NCBI GenBank assembly: GCA_036381035.1
Contig: DASVDQ010000045.1
Coordinates: 1 to 32,068 of the forward strand
Direction: 5' to 3'
Source of the DNA: Trueperaceae bacterium
GTDB taxonomy: Bacteria > Deinococcota > Deinococci > Deinococcales > Trueperaceae
Length of the DNA stretch: 32,068 bases
Shown here: piece after piece, positions 15,330-22,848 of the stretch
Layout: each line of letters starts with the position of its first letter
Position numbering within the stretch: the first letter of the stretch is position 1
Made by a program: the position numbers and the translations under genes
The notes under the pieces: model-generated
Seen by the model: only the letters and a program-made list of their open reading frames with translations
What the model was told of the DNA's origin: nothing
Database searches by the model: none

Positions 15330-15413
15330 GGGACGCCACCTCCTCCCTCGCCAGGCCCCGAGCCTGACGATGGTGCGGGTTTTCGTTGACGAGAGGGCGG
15401 AGACCCCGCGGTA

Positions 15414-15444
15414 ACCCGTTGACGGGTCCGCACGGAGACTCCGT
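15414..15444 (-). promoter_or_regulatory. Paired palindromes upstream of the usp-ndvB operon
   Basis: Two short inverted repeats, ACCCGT-TG-ACGGGT (15414-15427) and ACGGA-GAC-TCCGT (15432-15444), lie 85-115 bp upstream of the stress-protein start. CGTTGAC occurs twice, 33 bp apart (15384-15390 and 15417-15423). These could be operator sites. No confident -35/-10 pair was found on the minus strand. Confidence 0.3.
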
Positions 15445-15469
15445 CAGCGTTCGTAGTCCAGGATACAGG

Positions 15470-15513
15470 GCGCCGGCGTCCCCACCCCCGCCGCGGGCTA
15501 CGTACGCCGGCGC
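15470..15513 (-). terminator. Hairpin directly after the P5C dehydrogenase stop
   Basis: Perfect 10-bp arms GCGCCGGCGT/ACGCCGGCGC enclose a 24-nt GC-rich loop, immediately downstream of the stop at 15515. There is no T-tract, so Rho-independent strength is uncertain. Confidence 0.4.
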
Positions 15514-15514
15514 G

Positions 15515-17071
15515 TCAGAAGCGCTCGGTGACGGTCTTCACCTCGGTGAACAGCCGCAGGTAGTCGGGTCCGCCGGCCTTCGAGTTCGTGCCGGAGAGGT
15601 CGAAGCCGCCGAACGGCTGCACGCCCACCAGGGCGCCGGTGATCTTGCGGTTGACGTAGAGGTTGCCGACGCGGAACTCGCGCCTGGCGCGCTCGATGCG
15701 GGCGCGGTCGCGGCTGATCAGACCGCCCGTGAGCGCGTAGGTCGTGGAGTTCGCGTACCTCAGGGCGGCGTCGAAGTCGGGGGCCTCGAGGACCGCGACG
15801 ACCGGACCGAAGATCTCCTCGCAGGCGATCCTCGCGCCGGGCGGCACGTCGGCGAAGACCGTGGGCTGCACGTAGTAGCCGGGACCCGCGTCGGCCGCCC
15901 TGCCGCCGCCCGTAGCCAGGCGTGCCTCGCCCTTGCCGGTCTCGAGGTAGCCGAGGACCTTGTCGTACTGGCGCTGGTTGATGACGGCGGCGACGTCGTG
16001 GTTCTCCTCGGCGGGGCCGACGCGCAGCGCCTCGACTGCGGCGACGAAGCGCTCCAGCACCTCGTCGTAGACGTCCTTCACGACGATCAGGCGGCTCATC
16101 GCCGAGCACTTCTGCCCCTGGAAGCCGAAGCCGCTGGTCACGGCCGCGCTCACCGCCAGGTCGAGGTCCGCGGTCTCGTCCACGACGAGCGCGTCCTTGC
16201 CGCCCATCTCGAGGAACACGCGCTTGACCCAGCGCTGCCCCGGCTGCAGCCTGGCGGCGCGCTCGTTGATGCGCAGGCCGGTCGCCACGGAGCCCGTGAA
16301 GTTCACGAAGCGGGTGCGCGGGTGGTCGACGAGCGCGTCGCCGAGGTCGGCGTCGGCGCCGGTGAGCAGGTTGATCACCCCCGGCGGGAAGCCGGCCTCC
16401 GCGACCATCTCCATGAACTTCGCGGCGATGACGGGCGTGCTGGGCGACGGCTTGAGGATCACGGCGTTCCCCACCACGACGGGCGCGACGGTCGTGCCCA
16501 CCAGGATCGCCAGCAGGAAGTTCCACGGCGGTATGACCACGCCCACGCCCATGGGCTGGTAGAAGCTCGTGTTCTCCTCGCCCGGGTAGTGGTGCGTGCG
16601 GAGCGGTGCTTCCAGGCGCAGGGCCTCGCGCGCGTAGTACTCGCAGAAGTCGATGGCCTCGGCGACGTCGGCGCTGGCCTCGACGTAGTTCTTCGCGGCC
16701 TCGAACACCTCCCACGCCGCCAGCTCGGCGTGGCGCCGGCGCATGATCGCCGCGAGCTTCACGAGGTAGCGGGCGCGCTCGAGCATCGTCAGCCGCGACC
16801 AGCCCTCGTAGGCCTCGTACGCCGCGGCGAAGGCCGCCTCGACGTGCTCCGCCTTGCCCAGCGACGCCCGGCCCACGACGCGGTCGGGGAAGCAGGGGTC
16901 GAGCGAGTCGAGGCGCTCCGCGGTGTGGACGGGCTCGCCGCCGATCACGAGCGGGTAGTCGCGCCCGAGCCGGTCCCTGACGTCGTCGAGGGTCAGGCGG
17001 AAGCTCGCGAGGACGTCGGGGTCCGAGAAGTCCAGGAAGGGCTCGTTGCGGTAGGGTTCGAACGGTTCCAT
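15515..17071 (-). CDS. rocA: 1-pyrroline-5-carboxylate dehydrogenase
   Basis: The 518-aa product oxidises glutamate semialdehyde (from P5C) to glutamate with NAD+, the second step of proline catabolism. It has the full aldehyde dehydrogenase set: PPWNF 181-185, the nucleotide-fold motif FTGSVATG, catalytic Glu288 in LEMGGKD, catalytic Cys322 in GQKCSAMSR, and EEIFGPVV. Length and residue positions match the stand-alone Thermus-type enzyme rather than the fused PutA. ATG 17071 has GGGAGAG about 5 nt upstream. The gene is 106 bp downstream of proline dehydrogenase on the same strand, so the two form a catabolic operon. Nothing is missing. Confidence 0.95.
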   Translation of the reverse strand: MEPFEPYRNEPFLDFSDPDVLASFRLTLDDVRDRLGRDYPLVIGGEPVHTAERLDSLDPCFPDRVVGRASLGKAEHVEAAFAAAYEAYEGWSRLTMLERARYLVKLAAIMRRRHAELAAWEVFEAAKNYVEASADVAEAIDFCEYYAREALRLEAPLRTHHYPGEENTSFYQPMGVGVVIPPWNFLLAILVGTTVAPVVVGNAVILKPSPSTPVIAAKFMEMVAEAGFPPGVINLLTGADADLGDALVDHPRTRFVNFTGSVATGLRINERAARLQPGQRWVKRVFLEMGGKDALVVDETADLDLAVSAAVTSGFGFQGQKCSAMSRLIVVKDVYDEVLERFVAAVEALRVGPAEENHDVAAVINQRQYDKVLGYLETGKGEARLATGGGRAADAGPGYYVQPTVFADVPPGARIACEEIFGPVVAVLEAPDFDAALRYANSTTYALTGGLISRDRARIERARREFRVGNLYVNRKITGALVGVQPFGGFDLSGTNSKAGGPDYLRLFTEVKTVTERF

Positions 17072-17149
17072 GTCGCTCTCCCGTCGGCGCGTCCCGCCCG
17101 CGCCTGCGGCGCGCGGTCGCGCGGTTCTCGTGGTCGTGGCCGCGGGTGC

Positions 17150-17166
17150 GGGGCCGGCCCGGCCCC
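17150..17166. other. Intercistronic GC hairpin between the proline genes
   Basis: GGGGCCGG-C-CCGGCCCC is a near-perfect palindrome in the 106-bp gap between the two proline genes. With the adjoining GCG/CGC bases it could extend around a bulge. It has no T-tract and is more likely an mRNA processing or stability element than a terminator. Confidence 0.3.
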
Positions 17167-17177
17167 CGCGGCGCCGG

Positions 17178-18110
17178 TCAGCCGAACAGGCCCCGCAGCA
17201 CGAAGCCCAGGTTCGCCGGGCGCTCGGCCAGGCGACGGCTGTAGTAGCCGTACCAGTCGTCGCCGAAGGGCACGTAGAGGCGCAGCGGCCGGCCGGCCGC
17301 GGCGAGGCGGTCCTGCAGGTGCGGCCGCACGCCGTAGAGCATCTGGACGCCGTACGCGTCGGCGCTCAGGCCCGCGGCGTCGACGTGCGCCAGGGCCCGG
17401 TCGAGCAGGCGCTCGTCGTGGGTCGCGATGTCCACGTGCGCCCCCGCGGCGAGGCCGCGAGCCACCAGGCCCATGAACGCCTCGTCGACGTCCCGCTTCG
17501 ACCGTAGCGCCACGTCCTCCGGCTCGCTGTAGGCGCCTTTGACGATGCGCAGCGTCGGCCGCGGCGCCAGCTCGAGGAGGCGTCCGAGGTCGCCGGGCGT
17601 GCGGTGGAGGTAGCTCTGCAGGACGGTGGCCACGTGGTCGTGGCCGCGGCGGCGCAGCGCGAGGTAGAGGTCGAGGGTGCCGTCGACGTAGGCGGAGCTC
17701 TCCATGTCGAGGCACATCGTCCCGCCGACGCGTCCGAGCGCGCACGCCAGCTCGTGGGCCAGCTCCAGCGCCAGCGCGGGGGAGACGCCCAGGCCGAGCT
17801 GGCTGGGCTTGACGCTGAAGTACGGCTCCACGCCGGCCTCGTGCACGCCCTCCACCGCCGCGGCGATGCGGGCCGCCGACTCGCGCGCCGCGGCCTCCGA
17901 GGCCACGAACTCGCCGAGCACGTCGATGATCACGCCCTTGCCGCTGGCCTCTATGGCCTTGAGCTTCGGCAGCGCCGACTCCAGGTCGGGCCCGGCGACG
18001 AAGCGGCCCACGCCCAGCCTCCAGCCGTGCCGCTCCACGAAGCCGCGCACCCACCGCGCGTCGGCCGTCGCGAGGACCGCGCGCCGGTACAGGTCGTCGA
18101 GCTGCGGCAT
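17178..18110 (-). CDS. putA/prodh: Proline dehydrogenase (stand-alone, Thermus type)
   Basis: The 310-aa FAD enzyme oxidises L-proline to P5C and passes electrons to the quinone pool. Family motifs along the TIM barrel are KPSQLG 101-106, LDMES 134-138, LQSYL 164-168, RIVKGAY 188-194, ATHD 229-232, QMLYGVR 256-262 and the C-terminal active-site block YVPFGDDW...RRLAERP (279-298), whose Arg pair binds the proline carboxylate. Size matches monofunctional ProDH of Thermus and Deinococcus. The start is ATG 18110, with TAAGAT 9 nt upstream and no clear Shine-Dalgarno, so the leader is very short. It is first gene of the operon with rocA. No local proline regulator is present. Confidence 0.94.
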   Translation of the reverse strand: MPQLDDLYRRAVLATADARWVRGFVERHGWRLGVGRFVAGPDLESALPKLKAIEASGKGVIIDVLGEFVASEAAARESAARIAAAVEGVHEAGVEPYFSVKPSQLGLGVSPALALELAHELACALGRVGGTMCLDMESSAYVDGTLDLYLALRRRGHDHVATVLQSYLHRTPGDLGRLLELAPRPTLRIVKGAYSEPEDVALRSKRDVDEAFMGLVARGLAAGAHVDIATHDERLLDRALAHVDAAGLSADAYGVQMLYGVRPHLQDRLAAAGRPLRLYVPFGDDWYGYYSRRLAERPANLGFVLRGLFG

Positions 18111-18119
18111 ACGGGGCTC

Positions 18120-18125
18120 ATCTTA
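18120..18125 (-). promoter_or_regulatory. -10 element of the proline operon
   Basis: TAAGAT (18125-18120) is 9 nt upstream of ATG 18110, implying a nearly leaderless mRNA. An inverted repeat CACGCGC-GAC-GCGCGTG (18170-18186) lies about 45 bp further upstream and could be an operator. No -35 was recognised. Confidence 0.4.
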
Positions 18126-18248
18126 CCCGCGGGGCCCGCGCCCCCGGACCGCGACCGGGTCGGCTCATACACGCGCGACGCGCGTGCCCCACGGGCCTTA
18201 GTAAGACTTCCGACAGCCCACGGGGAAGCGGCGGCGCTACGCTTCTTG

Positions 18249-18374
18249 ATGACGCGCGGCCGGGTCCCGGTTCCTCACGTGGACAGCAGGGTGACCGCGG
18301 CGGGCGCCCTCCGAGGTGAGTCGATGCGTGTAGTCGCGGGCCACCGTCTTCCCGGTGGGAGGAGACCCGAGTGA
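18249..18374 (+). CDS. Possible small leaderless ORF coupled to the phosphatase gene
   Basis: A 41-codon frame starts at ATG 18249, 5 nt after TACGCT (18238-18243), the TANNNT arrangement also seen at neighbouring gene starts. It ends at TGA 18372-18374, which overlaps the phosphatase GTG in a GTGA junction. The peptide (MTRGRVPVPHVDSRV...) is basic with no recognised motif. It may be a true small protein, a leader that couples translation, or chance. The phosphatase also has its own strong ribosome site (GGAGGAG) inside the end of this frame. Confidence 0.35.
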   Translation: MTRGRVPVPHVDSRVTAAGALRGESMRVVAGHRLPGGRRPE

Positions 18375-18934
18375 ACCTGCTCTTCGTGCGCCACGGCGAG
18401 ACGGACTGGGCGCTGGTGGAGTCGCGAGGGGCCAGGGGGTGGGCCAAGGACTTCGCGCCGCTCACGCAGCTCGGTCGCCTGCAGATCGACACGATCGCCC
18501 GCGACTACCGGCTCAAGGAGGCGGAGGCGATCCTCTGCAGCACGTTCACGCGCGCGCTCGAGTCGGGGGCGCGCCTGTCGCGTGCCCTCAACAAGCCGCT
18601 CTACGTCGAGCACGACCTCCACGAGTGGCTGCCGCAGAAGGACCCGCTGGCCGACTACGACGACCGCATGCTGGCCGAGGCGAAGAAGACCCTCTCCGGC
18701 ACGGCGCCGTTGCCCGAGCCCGCGCCGTGGGAGAGCCTGGAGGAGGTGCGCAGCCGCGTGCTCGGCGTGCTGCGCCGCTACAAGCGCTTCAACACGCTGA
18801 TCGTCGTGACGCACGGCGTGGTGATCAGCAGCATCATCGGGGTCGACAGGCAGGTGGAGCACGCCGAGATCGTCCCCTACACCCTCGACCTCGACGAGGA
18901 GCAGACGGCGCCGGCGGTAGAGTCTCACCCGTGA
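18371..18934 (+). CDS. Histidine phosphatase superfamily protein
   Basis: The 187-aa product from GTG 18371 has GGAGGAG about 6 nt upstream. The catalytic RHG motif lies at 7-9 (FVRHGETDW), Arg61 in CSTFTRALES, acid candidate Glu85 in HEWLP, and the second His148 in VVTHGVV. These residues define the phosphoglycerate mutase-like histidine phosphatases, which pass phosphate through His8. The substrate cannot be told from sequence; broad-specificity phosphatase, cobalamin-pathway and sugar-phosphate enzymes share the fold. It is the first gene of a two-gene unit with the GNAT acetyltransferase, with a 4-bp GTGA overlap. Confidence 0.88.
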   Translation: MNLLFVRHGETDWALVESRGARGWAKDFAPLTQLGRLQIDTIARDYRLKEAEAILCSTFTRALESGARLSRALNKPLYVEHDLHEWLPQKDPLADYDDRMLAEAKKTLSGTAPLPEPAPWESLEEVRSRVLGVLRRYKRFNTLIVVTHGVVISSIIGVDRQVEHAEIVPYTLDLDEEQTAPAVESHP

Positions 18935-19560
18935 CGGCACGGGTGACCCTGCCCTACGAGGGCGACCTCGAGGGGCGCGTCGTCCGCCTCACGCCCCTGA
19001 GGCGCGACGACGTGCCCGCGCTCCTCGCGATCGCGAAGGCGGCGCCGCACGAGTACGACCTCACCTCCACGCCGCGCGACGAGGCGGAGGCCGACGCCTA
19101 CTTCGGCGAGGCGCTGGCCGAGGTCGCGGCGGGCACGGCTCACGTGGTGACGGTGAGGGACGCCGCGGGCACGGTCATCGGCACGTCGCGTCTGCGCGCC
19201 TACGACGCCAGGCACCGACGCTGCGAGCTCGGTTACACCTGGTACCACCCCGGCGTGTTCCGCACCGCCGTGAACACCGAGTGCAAGCTGCTGCTCCTCG
19301 AGCTGGCCTTCGAGGGCCTGGGCGTGAACCGCGTGCAGATCCAGACCGACGCCCGCAACCTGCGCTCGCAGCGCGCGGTCCTCGCGCTCGGCGCCGAGTT
19401 CGAGGGCGTCCTGCGCCGGCACATGGTGGCCAAGGACGGCTACGTGCGGGACAGCGTGATCTTCTCGATCGTCGACACGACCTGGCCGTCGGTGCGGCTG
19501 CGCCTGCGCGAGCGGCTGGAGGAGCGCCTCGCGCGCGGCGCGCCGAGCCCCGCCGGCTGA
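18931..19560 (+). CDS. GNAT N-acetyltransferase (RimJ/RimL-like)
   Basis: The 209-aa product from GTG 18931 overlaps the phosphatase stop (GTGA), so the two are translationally coupled. It shows the Acetyltransf_3 pattern: N-terminal VVRLTPLRRDDVPALLAI, a core strand with GTVIGTSRL and CELGYTWYHP, and the later VNRVQIQTDARNLRSQRAV followed by GAEFEGVLRRHMV typical of RimJ/RimL and spermidine-type members. The acceptor (protein N-terminus, antibiotic or small amine) is unknown. The last 25 residues are Arg/Glu rich. It ends 58 bp from the convergent Crp/Fnr gene, with a hairpin between them. Confidence 0.87.
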   Translation: MTARVTLPYEGDLEGRVVRLTPLRRDDVPALLAIAKAAPHEYDLTSTPRDEAEADAYFGEALAEVAAGTAHVVTVRDAAGTVIGTSRLRAYDARHRRCELGYTWYHPGVFRTAVNTECKLLLLELAFEGLGVNRVQIQTDARNLRSQRAVLALGAEFEGVLRRHMVAKDGYVRDSVIFSIVDTTWPSVRLRLRERLEERLARGAPSPAG

Positions 19561-19564
19561 GGGA

Positions 19565-19619
19565 ACGTCCCGCCCGCGCCCGACCGTTCCTCCTGCGGCT
19601 CGCGGCGAGCCCGGGACGT
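19565..19619. terminator. Nested hairpins between convergent genes
   Basis: ACGTCCC (19565-19571) pairs with GGGACGT (19613-19619) around an inner stem-loop GGCTCG-CGG-CGAGCC (19597-19611). It sits between the convergent GNAT and Crp/Fnr genes and could serve both. There is no T-tract. Confidence 0.35.
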
Positions 19620-20323
19620 CAGCGGATGCCGTGCAGGATCTCTTCGAGGCCCTCGGGGTCGGTGATGAAGACCTCCTTGGGCCGCGTCTCGATCACGCCC
19701 TCGGACTCCAGCGCCTTGAGGGCACGCGTGACGGTCTCGCGCGACGTGCCGGCCAGGTTCGCCAGCTCCTGGTGCGTGAGGCGCACGAGCGCGCGGTCCT
19801 CGGCGAGGTCGACGACCCCGCCGCGGTAGAGGCGCAGCAGCACGTAGGCGACGCGCCCCTGCGCGTCCTGGTAGGAGAGCACCTGCGACTCGTCGTCCAT
19901 GCCGCGCAGCCTGGCGGCCAGCGTGCTCGTGAGGTTGAGGTTCATCGCCGGGTAGTCGGAGATGAGGCGCCGGAAGTCGTCGTTGAAGAGCAGGTAGCAG
20001 TGGACCTCGTTCAGGGTCGTGACCGTGGCGCTGCGCGTGGTCTGGCCGAGCAGCGCCATCTCGCCGAAGAACTCCGGCGGCTGGAGGATGGCGAGGGTCT
20101 TCTCGTGGCCGCCCAGGTCCACCTTCGACAGCTTCACGAGGCCCTTCGCCATGATGTAGAGGGCCTCGCCCTTGTCGCCCTCCTGGAAGATCGTCGCGCC
20201 GGGCTCGAACACCCGCTTGCGCACCGCGGAGGCCGCGATCTCGAGAGCGCGCTCCGGCACGCCGTGGAAGAGCGGGACCCTGGCCAGTTGCTCCTTGATC
20301 TCGCCGACGGTCTCGGCTGCCAT
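19619..20323 (-). CDS. Crp/Fnr family transcription regulator
   Basis: The 234-aa product from ATG 20323 has GGAGGT 4 nt upstream. The N-terminal cyclic-nucleotide-binding barrel spans about 15-120. Its phosphate cassette FFGEMALLGQTTRSAT (85-100) keeps the Glu and the Arg-Ser pair that contact cAMP in CRP, so ligand binding is plausible. A dimer helix follows at about 125-150, then a winged HTH at 181-212 (LTHQELANLAGTSRETVTRA). No Fnr-type cysteine cluster is present. It is divergent from the LolD-like ATPase gene, with starts 68 bp apart. Targets are unknown, but a CRP-like half-site lies at the solute-binding-protein promoter 0.8 kb away. Confidence 0.92.
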   Translation of the reverse strand: MAAETVGEIKEQLARVPLFHGVPERALEIAASAVRKRVFEPGATIFQEGDKGEALYIMAKGLVKLSKVDLGGHEKTLAILQPPEFFGEMALLGQTTRSATVTTLNEVHCYLLFNDDFRRLISDYPAMNLNLTSTLAARLRGMDDESQVLSYQDAQGRVAYVLLRLYRGGVVDLAEDRALVRLTHQELANLAGTSRETVTRALKALESEGVIETRPKEVFITDPEGLEEILHGIR

Positions 20324-20379
20324 CTGACCTCCAACCGGCCGCGCGCCGCGCCACTCCCGTGCTTTCGCGGTCCAGAACG

Positions 20380-20385
20380 TATAGT
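20380..20385 (+). promoter_or_regulatory. -10 element for the LolD-like ATPase
   Basis: TATAGT is followed after 6 nt by GTG 20392, and no Shine-Dalgarno is present. This is the leaderless arrangement seen at several starts in this window. No -35 was recognised. Confidence 0.5.
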
Positions 20386-20391
20386 ACCAGC

Positions 20392-21108
20392 GTGGCGAGC
20401 GTGCTGGCGTGTGAAGGAGTGCGCCGCCGCTTCCGCACCCCCGCCGGAGACGTGGAGGTCCTGCGCGGCGTGGACCTCACGGTCCGCGCCGGCGAGCTGG
20501 CCGTGATCCTGGGGCCGAGCGGCTCGGGCAAGAGCACCCTGCTCCACGTCCTCGCCGGCCTCGACAGGCCCGACGCCGGGGAGGTCTGGTGGGGGGAGAC
20601 GCCGCTGAGCAGCCTCGACCGCTCCGCGCTGGCGGCGCGGCGCGCCGGGAACGTCGGGCTGGTGTTCCAGCAGCACTACCTGCTCGAGGACCTCACGGCG
20701 CTGGAGAACGTGCTGCTGCCCATGCGCATCGTCGGCGACGTCGACGAGCGGCGCGGCCGCGAGCTACTCGAGGCGGTCGGGGTAGCGCACCGCGCCGGGC
20801 ACCTGCCGTCGCACCTCTCGGGGGGCGAGCGTCAGCGCGTCGCCGTCGCGCGCGCGCTGGCGCTCGACCCGCCCTGCCTCATCGCCGACGAGCCGACGGG
20901 CTCGCTCGACCGTCCGCGCGCGCTCGAGGTGTTCGGGCTGCTGCGCGACCTGGCGGCCGAGCGCGGCAAGGCCGTGACCCTGGTGACGCACGACGAGACG
21001 CTGCTGGGCGAGGCGCGCCGGCCCGGGGTGCGGGTGTCGGTCTACCGCCTGACCGACGGCGTGCTCGTGGGGGACGCCGCCCTGGCGCCGCCGCTGAACG
21101 CACCGTGA
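20392..21108 (+). CDS. Orphan ABC ATPase of the LolD/MacB type
   Basis: The start at GTG 20392 (VASVLACEGV) is preferred to the upstream GTG 20359 because TATAGT lies just before it. The 238-aa product has Walker A GPSGSGKST 41-49, Q-loop VFQQHY with Gln93, signature LSGGERQ 142-148, Walker B CLIADEP 162-168, D-loop GSLD and switch His in TLVTHD. FQQHYLL and the TGSLD ending are typical of the LolD/FtsE/MacB subclass, which works with FtsX-like permeases in lipoprotein or envelope export. No such permease gene is next to it. The next gene belongs to a family 5 solute-binding system that uses a different ATPase class. Confidence 0.88.
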   Translation: MASVLACEGVRRRFRTPAGDVEVLRGVDLTVRAGELAVILGPSGSGKSTLLHVLAGLDRPDAGEVWWGETPLSSLDRSALAARRAGNVGLVFQQHYLLEDLTALENVLLPMRIVGDVDERRGRELLEAVGVAHRAGHLPSHLSGGERQRVAVARALALDPPCLIADEPTGSLDRPRALEVFGLLRDLAAERGKAVTLVTHDETLLGEARRPGVRVSVYRLTDGVLVGDAALAPPLNAP

Positions 21109-21127
21109 AGTGGCGCCGCAGGCACAC

Positions 21128-21143
21128 TGTGATAATCTCCACG
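21128..21143 (+). promoter_or_regulatory. Extended -10 with overlapping CRP-like site
   Basis: TGTGATAAT (21128-21136) is a good extended -10 (TGn-GATAAT), giving a leader of about 60 nt. The same bases form TGTGA-N6-CCACG, matching 8 of 10 positions of the CRP consensus TGTGA-N6-TCACA. A regulator bound here would repress. The leader contains a hairpin GCCTCG-CCCCTT-CGAGGC (21161-21178) and a strong GGAGGTG ribosome site. Confidence 0.5.
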
Positions 21144-21202
21144 CGTACCGCAAGAGTCGGGCCTCGCCCCTTCGAGGCGAGCAAGCAGATCTTGGAGGTG
21201 TC

Positions 21203-22771
21203 ATGAAGAAGCTAGTGACGGCTCTCCTGGCCCTGGCGTTCCTAGGCCTGGCGAGCGCTCAGACCCTCGTCTACGGGACGAGCGGGTTCCCGTCGTCGCT
21301 CGACGCCGTCGACTCGCAGGACGGCAACTCGCTCGTGGTCAGCTCGCAGATCACCGAGCGCCTCGTCGACTTCGAGCCCGGCGGCACCGACCTGGTGCCC
21401 GGCCTCGCCACCGAGTGGAGCGCGAACGAGGACGCCACGGTGTGGAACTTCGTGCTCCGCGAGGGCGTGACGTTCCACGACGGCACCCCGTTCGACGCCG
21501 AGGCGGTGAAGTTCAACATCGACCGCTGGAACGACCCGAACCACCCGTACAGCGGCCGTGACCAGGGCAAGACCTTCGTGCCCTGGGGCTGGGTCTTCGG
21601 CGGTCCTATCGGCGAGGGCAACCTGATCCAGGAGGTCAGCGTCGTCAACGACCACGAGGTCCAGATCACGCTGACCAAGCCGGCGCCGTTCCTGCCCGCG
21701 CTGTTCGCGGCCATCTACTTCCAGTTCAGCAGCCCGACGGCGATCATGGAGAACGGCGTGGCCTACGGCACGCCCTCCGTGGGCGCGGTCGGCACCGGGC
21801 CCTTCAAGTTCGTCGAGTGGGTCGAGGGCGAGCGCATCGTCCTCGAGCGCAACGACGACTACTGGGGCGGCCCTGCCCAGGTCGAGCAGGTCGTGTTCCG
21901 CGGCATCCCCGAGCCGACGGCTCGCCTCGCCGAGCTGCAGGCAGGCACCATCGACATCGCCGTGCTGCTGTCGGCCGACGACCTGGCGACGATCGAGAAC
22001 GACCCGAACCTCAAGGCCGTGATCCCCGAGACCGAGCTGAACGTCGGCTACATCGCCATGCACCAGGCGACCGAGCCCCTCGACAACCCGCTCGTCCGCC
22101 AGGCGATCGCCCACGCCATCGACCGCGACGCGATCATCGAGGCGTTCTACGGCGGTCTCGGCGTGCCGGCGCAGGGCTTCATCCCCTCGACGATGTTCGG
22201 TCAGCCCGAGCCGTGGCCGTACGACTACGACCCCGAGCGCGCCCGCGAGCTCCTGGCCGAGGCCGGATACCCCGACGGGTTCTCGGTCGACTTCTGGTAC
22301 ATGCCGGTGAGCCGGCCCTACTACCCGGCGCCGCAGCCGATCGCCGAGACCATCGCCAGCTACCTGGCCGAGGTGGGCATCGAGGCCAACCTGCAGACCG
22401 AGGACTGGACGACGTACCTCGCCGACTACCAGACCGGCAAGTTCCCCATGTACATGCTGGGCTGGAACGCCGACTACGCCGACCCCGACAACTTCCTCAT
22501 GACGTTCTTCGGGCCCACGGCCCCGAACGACCTGGGCTGGGACGACGCGGAGGTCCGCGACATGCTCCAGCAGGCCCGCCAGGTCGCCGACCCCGACGTG
22601 CGCGCCGCCCTCTACTCCGAGGTCGGCAACGCCGTCGCCGAGGCCGTCCCCTCGATCCCGTTCGCGCACAACCGCACGCTGAACGCCGTGCGCGCGAACA
22701 TCGACGGCTGGATCGCCAGCCCGCTCGGCTACTCGTCGGTGAGCCTGCACTCCGTCTCGAAGGCCGAGTAA
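21203..22771 (+). CDS. Family 5 extracellular solute-binding protein (DppA/OppA-like)
   Basis: The 522-aa product from ATG 21203 has GGAGGTG 3 nt upstream. A signal peptide MKKLVTALLALAFLGLASA is probably cut before Gln20 (ASA/Q). It has no lipobox, so it is periplasmic rather than lipid-anchored. The mature protein has the SBP_bac_5 features: VPGLATEWS, an FxLREGVTFHDGTPFDAEAV-type segment, GTGPFKFVEW, NPLVRQAIAHAIDRDAII and YDPERARELLAEAGYPDG. The family binds di- and oligopeptides, nickel, haem or oligosaccharides; the ligand is not evident. It is the first gene of an operon with two permeases and manA. Confidence 0.92.
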   Translation: MKKLVTALLALAFLGLASAQTLVYGTSGFPSSLDAVDSQDGNSLVVSSQITERLVDFEPGGTDLVPGLATEWSANEDATVWNFVLREGVTFHDGTPFDAEAVKFNIDRWNDPNHPYSGRDQGKTFVPWGWVFGGPIGEGNLIQEVSVVNDHEVQITLTKPAPFLPALFAAIYFQFSSPTAIMENGVAYGTPSVGAVGTGPFKFVEWVEGERIVLERNDDYWGGPAQVEQVVFRGIPEPTARLAELQAGTIDIAVLLSADDLATIENDPNLKAVIPETELNVGYIAMHQATEPLDNPLVRQAIAHAIDRDAIIEAFYGGLGVPAQGFIPSTMFGQPEPWPYDYDPERARELLAEAGYPDGFSVDFWYMPVSRPYYPAPQPIAETIASYLAEVGIEANLQTEDWTTYLADYQTGKFPMYMLGWNADYADPDNFLMTFFGPTAPNDLGWDDAEVRDMLQQARQVADPDVRAALYSEVGNAVAEAVPSIPFAHNRTLNAVRANIDGWIASPLGYSSVSLHSVSKAE

Positions 22772-22785
22772 GTCACTAGCCAAGC

Positions 22786-22821
22786 GCGGCCGGGCAGCCC
22801 CTTCCTGGGGCGCCCGGCCGC
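22786..22821 (+). terminator. Intercistronic stem-loop after the solute-binding-protein gene
   Basis: A 15-bp stem with one bulged A (GCGGCCGGGC-A-GCCCC, loop TTCCT, then GGGGC-GCCCGGCCGC) lies 15 bp after the stop. It lacks a T-tract. In ABC importer operons such a hairpin usually protects the binding-protein mRNA and lowers permease expression. Confidence 0.55.
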
Positions 22822-22848
22822 CGTCCGCCCTCACGGGAGAAGGCGTAC

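Noticed and set aside
14365-15339. GTG 15339 as the stress-protein start, with AGGAGG directly upstream.
   Set aside because: It opens an Arg/Gly/Pro-rich frame with no family similarity. The UspA sequence is in another frame, reached from ACG 15329.
17150-17166. A transcription terminator separating the two proline genes.
   Set aside because: There is no T-tract, and the pathway logic and shared direction favour one operon. It is kept only as an intercistronic hairpin.
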